The notes below the pieces were generated by a model. It worked only from the letters and a program-made list of their open reading frames with translations, made no database searches and had not been told where the DNA came from. The position numbers and the translations under genes are program-made. Shown here piece by piece: positions 50,101 to 58,434 of a stretch of DNA of 64,000 nt; the stretch's first letter is position 1, and every line of letters begins with the position of its first letter. Where the stretch lies: positions 104,422,852-104,486,851 of the forward strand of contig CM066728.1 of NCBI GenBank assembly GCA_033961575.1, read 5' to 3'. Origin of the DNA: Aselliscus stoliczkanus (taxonomy: Eukaryota > Chordata > Mammalia > Chiroptera > Hipposideridae).

Positions 50101-53100
50101 ATTGATACTATTTTGATTTTTTTAGTGTGCCAAACGTCTCATTCTCTTCCATGAGCATATGTTTTAAAATAAATCTTAATAAAGGAGGTTGTTAGATATC
50201 TTCCCATTAACTCAAACCTTTCACTGTTTCAAAAAAAATCAGATTGAACATACCCAATCTTGGTACTGATGACAGATACCGGCAGATCCTTGAAAACTAT
50301 GGGGCTGACATTGACATGATCTCAAAGCTGTATACGAAGCAGAAATGTGACCCTCCTTTGGCCCGAGACCAGCCTCCTATTGCTGGGAAGATTCTGTGGG
50401 CCCGTCAGCTTTTCCACAGGGTCCAGCAACCAATGCAGCATTTCCAGCAGCATCCAAACGTGCTGCGGTCTGCGGAAGCCAAACCCGTGATTCGAAGCTA
50501 CAACAGGCTGGCCAGGGTCCTCTTGGAGTTTGAGGTTCTCTACCACCGGGCGTGGCTTCAACAAGTGAGTCTCTACATCCTCGAAAGATGGCTCCATTAT
50601 CAAGTCAACTAGCACTGAAAAGTTTCATTCTCATAGACAGTTGGGTTTGAGGATATAATATTGGGTTGTTGGAAAAGTTAAGATGTATTTTTTCTATGTT
50701 TTTTTTTTTTTTTTTTGAGGGCAGTATCACTGGCCCTCACATATGGGACCTGAACCGGGGTTGCTGGCTTCCCAAACCAGCACAACCACCACGCCACTCG
50801 GCCGGCCCTTTTTCTGTTTTTCATTGCAAAAATGCGTCATGACTTTTCTGACAACCTAATATAAGATGGGTTTGGTTGAACGCAGGTAATCTGTGAAAGA
50901 GGGTAATATGTCCATGAAGAAAAATCATAATCCAGATAACAGAAACTCATTTAATTTACAAACACCTACATCCTGTTTATTGGTTCCTTTACCTGCTTGA
51001 CTAAGATTTCCTTCTTTTTTTGTCCATTCAGTTCCTTAATGTGTCAGTAAACACTAGTGTGTCTCCTAGTCTTTTATTTTCTTTGGCTATACTAACTTAA
51101 TCAAATTATATTTCATACCCCATTGACATTTGTATTTCCTTGTCAACTGGCAGGAAACGTTTTGCAGGATAAAATGCAGCCTGAAAGCCCTCTAAAATGC
51201 TCTCTCACTTTCCTTGTTCAACTTTTAGTGTCTAAGCCATTACAGAGATATCTCCACAGTGGCATTCATTGCTTTCTAGATAACTGAAAACTGATTTACT
51301 AGGTTTTATGTTATGTTTATTAGGAAAAAATAATTGAGTAGACATGAAGGTGTCAGGGAGCTAAATGGCTTTTGAGAAGTCACCGCTATTGGAGCATCCA
51401 CTTACCTGTCAGGTGTGAGAAAATCGTGACCCAGCATTTTGTTGAATCAATGGTGCAACATCACCACCAAGAACTTGAAAGCCCTTTTCTGAAAGTGAAT
51501 TTAACAGAAGAGTGAGTGACTCCATTGTCTTTAATTTGAGGAGCTCAACTCCATGGAAGAACACGTCATGACCCTCTTCCCAAATGGCTGAGCTAGGTAC
51601 CCTGGGTATGCATTGAGCTTTCTCACAGTAACATGGTTGATCTCATCTTACAGATTGAAGAAATTCACATAGGACTTGAAGCTTCTTTACTGGTGAAGGC
51701 TCCAAGCACAGGGGAGTTGTTTGTAAACTTTGATCCCCAGATAGTAACCTTATTTAGAGAAACAGAGTGCATGTCACAGATGGGCCTGGAAGTGTCACCA
51801 TTCGCAGCTGCCCTTTTCCAGAAGCGGGACACGTACAAGAAGAATTTCAGTAACCTGAAGGTACAGTACTGTTAGTTTTTCCTCTTCCTGGTGCCCGGGA
51901 TGACTGGAGTGGAGTGACCGAGGGGAGCATGCCATGGAATGAGGCTGTGGAGTTGGCAAGGCCAGGTCATTACCTAGCTCATACACCAAGATGACAAGTG
52001 TGAGTGCACGTGGAAGCCATTGGAGGAACTTGAGCAGGAAGAAAAGGCATGATGTCTTTTGCAATAAAAATCATTCTTACTGCTGGGTGAAGAGTAGATT
52101 TTATGGGAACATCATCAATGTGAAGTCAGTGTGCAGGCTGACGTACTGATTCAGGAGGGAGATGATGGTGGCTTGAACTAGAGGTCAGCCAAGTAGTAGA
52201 TCACTGAATTAAAGAATTATGTCAACAGACAGGCTCTGAGAGAACTGAAGGATGATTGCTTTGTTTTTGGTGTAACTCGATGGATATGCTCAAAATAGGG
52301 CTGTTATATGTTACTGTGTAGGTTGCACTCTGCCCAACTTACTTGCTTAGTAACATGTGGTGGCCCTGAATGGAAGTTCCACTTATGGAGACAGCGAAGG
52401 CTGGAACTAGTTTATTTTAGGGGACAGGAGGCAATCAGTAGTTCCCATCTTCAGTATAAGAAGATTTTCAGAGATCAAAGTGGAGGTGTTATCCATGTAG
52501 ATATGTAAGTCTGGAGTTGAGTGGTGAAGTCTAAGTTGGAGGCATACTTTTGACATAGTTGCTATTTAAAGTCATTCTCCTGGATGACATCTCCAATGAA
52601 GAGAATGTAGACAAAGAACAGTCGAGGGCCTGGACCAAACCCTGGGTAGCTCCAATATTAGTTGGTCTGATGGAAGAGAATGAACATGCAAACAAAATTA
52701 AGGATTGGTCTTTGAGATGGGAGGAAACCAAATGTCAAGGAAGCAAAGGGTAAGGAAAGTGTCATGAGAGAGGGCCTGGTGAGCAGTGACAAATGCTGCT
52801 AGAGGGTGGTCGAGACAAGTCTGAGGTGCAGCCATGATACTGGACAGCATGGAAACCATAGTTACAGTTTTATAGACCAACAAGGTAGGGTAAGGCCAAT
52901 AAGGCCATGCATTTGCGTAATCTTTACATTGTGAACCATTTTCATGTTTATTATTCCATTAGATCTTTCCCACAGCCATGTTAGATATTGGAACAGAATA
53001 CTATAATATTATAGCATTTTGTAGATGAAAAAACCATGGCTCAGAAAGGTTAAGTGACTTAACCAAGCTCTCATAGCTAGTAAGTAGCAGAGGTAGGACA

Positions 53101-56100
53101 GAACCCAGACTTGGAGTTGGCTGTTTTCCTACTCCTCCAAGTTAGTATTGGCAATGGACAGACATTCCTCAAATGTGGGCTCATCAAAAACTAGTCAGTA
53201 TGTCAGGAATCTCTTTTAGACTTTTCTTGCATGTTAGGAAAAATCCTTACTCAATTTACATATTTACAAAGAAAATTTTATTTTTACTAAAAAATAGCAT
53301 TTATAAGAATATAAAAATACCACTAATAATTTTGCCCACAGAATTGTTCCAGTTATCTGTTGCAATTAGCAAACAACCGCAGAATGTAGCAGCTTCAAAC
53401 AACAATTTCATTCTGTCTTATGATTTTGTGGGTAAAGAGTTTAAGCAAGCCTTGGCTGGGGGATTCTTCTGTTCCATGTGATTATCTGATTCACCTGGAA
53501 GACGTTCCATCGGAAAGGCCCAAGTTGGCTTCATTCTCAGGTCTGGTACTTTGGTGGAGATGGCTGGAAGCTTTGCTCAGCTGCAACTAAGGACTGGAGA
53601 TCTGTGAGTGGCCTTCCAGCATGGAGGCCTGGGGGTGGTAGAATTTCTCATATGGCAATTTAGGGTTCCGAGAGTGGGTGTTACATTAAACAAGAGGAAG
53701 CTGTATGGCCTTTAGGACAGCTTCAGTGTCATAGCATCGCTCCTGTTGTACTCTACTGAGCTCTATAAACCCACCAGATTAAAAAAGAGGGAACATGGAC
53801 CCCACCCCATGAGAAGAAAGTCAAAGAATGTTTTGAAACCACCACAGTTGTAAATGAAAATTTGAGCAAGTAAATTATCATCTGGATGACATTTATTGTA
53901 TCTTGGAGGTTGGAAGAGTTGATGGTTCCTACCCGACATGAGTATCTGGTAAGAGCAGATCTGATTGCAGATTTGGGGGACCTTCTCAGGTATTGCTGAG
54001 TTTTGGCTGAATATTTAACAGAGCTTTCAGGCTTCTAATGATAACCCAAAACAGCTGAGAGCTTGTTTTCTTTGTCTATTCCTTGGAATGCAGTTCAAAC
54101 TGGAAACAGATGAGCCAACATATACTAATAGTTACAAACATAGATTCTAAAGCCAGTTTGATCTGGATTCAAACCATTATCTTTGGGGAAATTCCTTTAT
54201 ACTCCTAAGCCTCCATTTCTCATTTATAGAATATAGGTTAATAAATAATTCATGGAGTTAAAGGATTAAGGTGGTATCTAGAAGGCTGACTATAAGAATT
54301 GCTTCCCAAATAGAATAAGTGATGGACTTTGAAAACAGTTAAGCAGTGGAGAAAAGCTTCAGGAAATGTGTAAGTAGCTGCTAATAGAACCATCAAATTT
54401 AGACTTTCAAAAGTGGCTTTCATGGAAATTGAAAGGACATACAGAAATTGTGGAAAAGTGTTAAAGTGTTATATAACAAAAAGATTATGTGGCCCGTTTG
54501 GGAAATGTTGGGTTTAACAAAATTTATAAATTCCATTGGGCTTCTTATTTTCTTCTTGTAGTTTTCTCAGAATTATTAATATTAATTGACTGTCTGAGAG
54601 GGGAAATGTTGTATACATCATTTTCTAAACTTGTCTATCCAGAGACCATTTTCCTTATGGCATCTCTGGGGTTTGTGTTTCAGGGAAAACACTGGGAAAC
54701 ATTGATTGAATGACAAAGTAACACCAACATGCACACTAAGAATGTGAACTTAAAAACAATTGTATTTAAGTAATACCTTAAAAGTTACATATAATTAATT
54801 ATTAATATTAACATTACCATAAAAGGTAGGATGTAAGTACTATTACTCTTTTTTTTTTTTTGAGGGCAGTGTCATTGGCCCTCATATGTGGGACCGAACC
54901 GGGGCTGCTGGCTTCCCAAGCCAGTGCTTAACCACTGCGCCACTCGGCCGGCCCTAGTACTATTACTCTTATTTAAAAATGGTAACATATGAGCAAAACA
55001 CTGACACGGTTCAATATTATATAACTGGTAAATTTCAATGGAAGCTGAATCCATGAGTTTCTGATCACAAATGTTCCTTCTGATGACTAATTAGAGATAA
55101 ATGATTGACCACCTCCTATGTACCAGGTACTGTTTTAGGCACACACACAAAATTCTTGTCCTTATAGAATTTAAATTCTAGTTGGGTAAGACAAAAAATA
55201 AACAACGAACATTTTATATATATATATTTTTTAGCTGAGCAATCCTGCCACCTTTTGGCAGCTCAACGGCAACTCAGCTCGGGCTGGCCTCGAACAGCTG
55301 TTGCTCAGAGCTCAGCTCGCACTCTTGAGCGAGCTCTTAACCAACTGACCCACTCAGCCGGCCCTATTTTTTTTTTTTGAGGGCAGTGTCACTGGCCCTC
55401 TTATGTGGGACCGAACCGGGGCCGCTGGCTTCCCAAGCCAGCGCGCTTAACCACCATGCCACTCGGCCGGCCCTGACAACGAACACTATAAATAAGTAAA
55501 TTATATAGTCTATTAGAAAGTGATAGGTGCTATGGAAAAAACAGGACAAAAAGAATAGAGTGTAGATGGTTATTGGTGATAGTTTACAGCCTTAAATAGG
55601 TAGTCAGGATAGGCCTAATGGAGAAGAAGTCATCTGAGTAATTGTTTGAAGTAATGCAAAGGTCCTGGGGCTAAGGACCAGCAAGGAAGACGTTAGGGCA
55701 GGAGCAGGCAAACAAGGAAAGGGGTGATTAGAGATGAGATCGAAGAAGTGATGGAGGCCAGACTGGGGAGATCTCTGCAGACCAACATAAGAACTTCTAG
55801 TCCCGAAGGAGATGGGAAGCCATGTGGCCCTGTGGGCAGAGGAGTGGCATAACCCAACTTACATTGTGAAAGGACCATCACTCTTGCTGCTACATTGAGC
55901 ACAGACTGTAGGGAGCATGGGTAGAAGTGGGGAGGTAATACAGTTATTTAGGTGAGCAGCAATGATTGTGGTAGCAGTGGATATGGTAAGCAAGTCAGGT
56001 ATAGGATCTCTTTTGAATGTGGAGCAAACAAGATAGCCTGATGGACTATGTGTAGGTGTGAGAAGAAGACAGGAGTTGAGGATGACTCTGAGTTTTGGCC

Positions 56101-58382
56101 TAAGAACCGGATGCATGGAGTTGCCATCAGTTGAGACAGAGACTGCTGTGGGCAGAGAACGTTTTGGGGAAGAATAAACTTTTGGTTTTGGACACGTTAA
56201 GTTTACAATGTCTGCTATATTTTCAAGTGGAGGTATTGAGTAGGTTCTTACCATATATGAATCTAGACATCGGGAGTGAGACCTGAGCTGGAAATGTAAA
56301 TGTGGTTGTCTTTAGCATATGGATGGATACTTAAAGCCATGAATGATACTTGTTGGTATAACGCTGGTTCCTGACTCCTTGTATGTTTTGGGTCTTGCAT
56401 CAGGACTTGGCCTGCAAGTTCAGCCATGGGCTGAGGCAGACCTCACTGGTGACCCCGACACTTTGGGTGATGAGTACAGTCCACAGGAAGTGCCCAGAGG
56501 TACCAGTGTACAAAGTCGGCTGAATGAGCTTAGTGATACCCAGGCTAAAGGACTGGTGACGTGAGTTAACGTGCTTTAGAGAAGTCACTTGACCTCAGAA
56601 GTTTTCATCCATTTGGGCTGGATAGGGGGTGAGAAACTCTTAACTTCTTTTTCTCACCTCCTCTGTTGCATTTTTACCAGATCAGGAATTTGTATGTATG
56701 GAGAGATTTCCTGTCCTCTTTTCTATTTTGGTTTTGTTTTGGCTGCTCTTCCTGCCAGGCTGCTGTTGGAGTCCTATTGCTGGACCCTAAATAAAAGTCA
56801 TCCTTTTGGATGAAAAAAAAAAGAGGTACTAATAGATATTAAAAGTGAGATATTAGTTGATTATTGAATGCCCATTTCATTGCAGATGATGTTGGCTGAC
56901 TATCAGACAGTGAAGTCAAAAATGCCCCCCTACCTCGAGCAGCTGATGGGCCCTCACTTGGCTAAAGTGGACAAAGCTCTGCAGCCCGGCCTGGCGGCCC
57001 TGAGCTGGACATCACTGAATATCCAGACATACCTGGAAAACGCTTCTGCCAAGATCAGTAAGACTGTCTAAATGGTTATTGCTTTGCAATTTGGAAGCCT
57101 GAGTTCTTAATGTCTACTGTATATCAGAGAATGTGATATATATATACATATATAGTGAAATGGGGAGTGTTACCCTTATGCTGATCCCAAAGGAATTTTG
57201 CCAAAACATATGAATTCATTAATTTCCTGGAAGTATAAATATATATTCACTATGTAATTTTATCCCCAGAGATTAACTACGTTTTAAAATTACACTTATT
57301 ATTGGACATTAGAATTTAAAGGATCTTTAGAGTCATTCAACTTTTTATACTGGGGGGTTAGTGTATTTTGAATCTCTAACTTGAAAGATGTGGAGATTTG
57401 GACAGAGTAGAGTTTTGAACAACAGGATATAAGGGAAAAGTTTATGCAAACATTTTTTCTTAATGAGGGATATAATACACTTTAAAATATATATAAGGTG
57501 GTATAAGCATATTTCTTAAGGTACGAGTTTTCAGATTGTGTACAGGTATGCGGCAAAGCAGGACCTGGGCTCAGATGTCTGGGAATTTGGGTCAAGTAAA
57601 CTCAGGCAAGTTCCTTTTCTGGAGGACTTTTCAGAGCCATTGTCCCGTGGGTCTCCCAGAGTGGGCTTTTACAGGTGGCATTTTCCAGAATTCCTTGGCT
57701 GCCTTCTCTGAGGACAAGATAACACCTTACAGACCTTCTGGGACGGGAAGTGGAACACAGTTTGGAACATGATACGGAGGGATTTTCCAGGGAGACTTAG
57801 ACAGTACCCTTCTCCTCCCCTACCCAGTGTCATTTACCTTCTCCTCATGACTCTGTTCTCCCACATTTTATACCCCAGAGTAAATCTCACTCCCTGAAGC
57901 TTACTCAGATAGTTCCACCCCATGGGACCACTTCCTCCTGTGGCCCCCTGTTGTCTTATGTTTAGGACCAGAGACTATATTTTGGTTTCTTCTAATGGTT
58001 TAGTACTGTTCCATCTTTCTTTCTAAACTGACTGAAAAGGATGTGAAAATCAGGCTGTTTCTTATACTTTTGTATTACGCTCAGTTAGGTGCATACTAGA
58101 TACCCATACTCTTATGGATTCTTAATTGCAAGTTTTATATAGTTGGTCTCTTTCTCTTTTTTTGAGGGCAGTGTCACTGGCCCTCATATGTGGGACCCGA
58201 ACCGGGGCCGCTGGCTTCCCAAGCCAGCGCTTAACCACCGCGCCACTCGGCCGGCCCTAGTTGGTCTATTTCTGATTCTTTATCCCTGTAACCCCTTTCC
58301 TATCCTTTGATACAATTACCTTATTTCTGGGTTACCGTTTCCTGGGCATCCCTTCTAGATATCTCTCTTGATGACTTCTTTT

Positions 58383-58434
<52 letters not shown>

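Larger units (their letters stand above)
50565..51653. other. DNAH5 intron 14
   Basis: A 1.1-kb intron carrying the hairpin MITE with an inserted SINE. The rest (50,870-51,650) is unassigned. Confidence 0.8.
51861..56885. other. DNAH5 intron 15
   Basis: A 5-kb intron with two copies of one old long repeat, a MIR, a type A SINE, an A-B SINE dimer and a retrocopy-like segment ending 63 bases before exon 16. The stretch 53,740-54,840 is unassigned. Confidence 0.8.
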
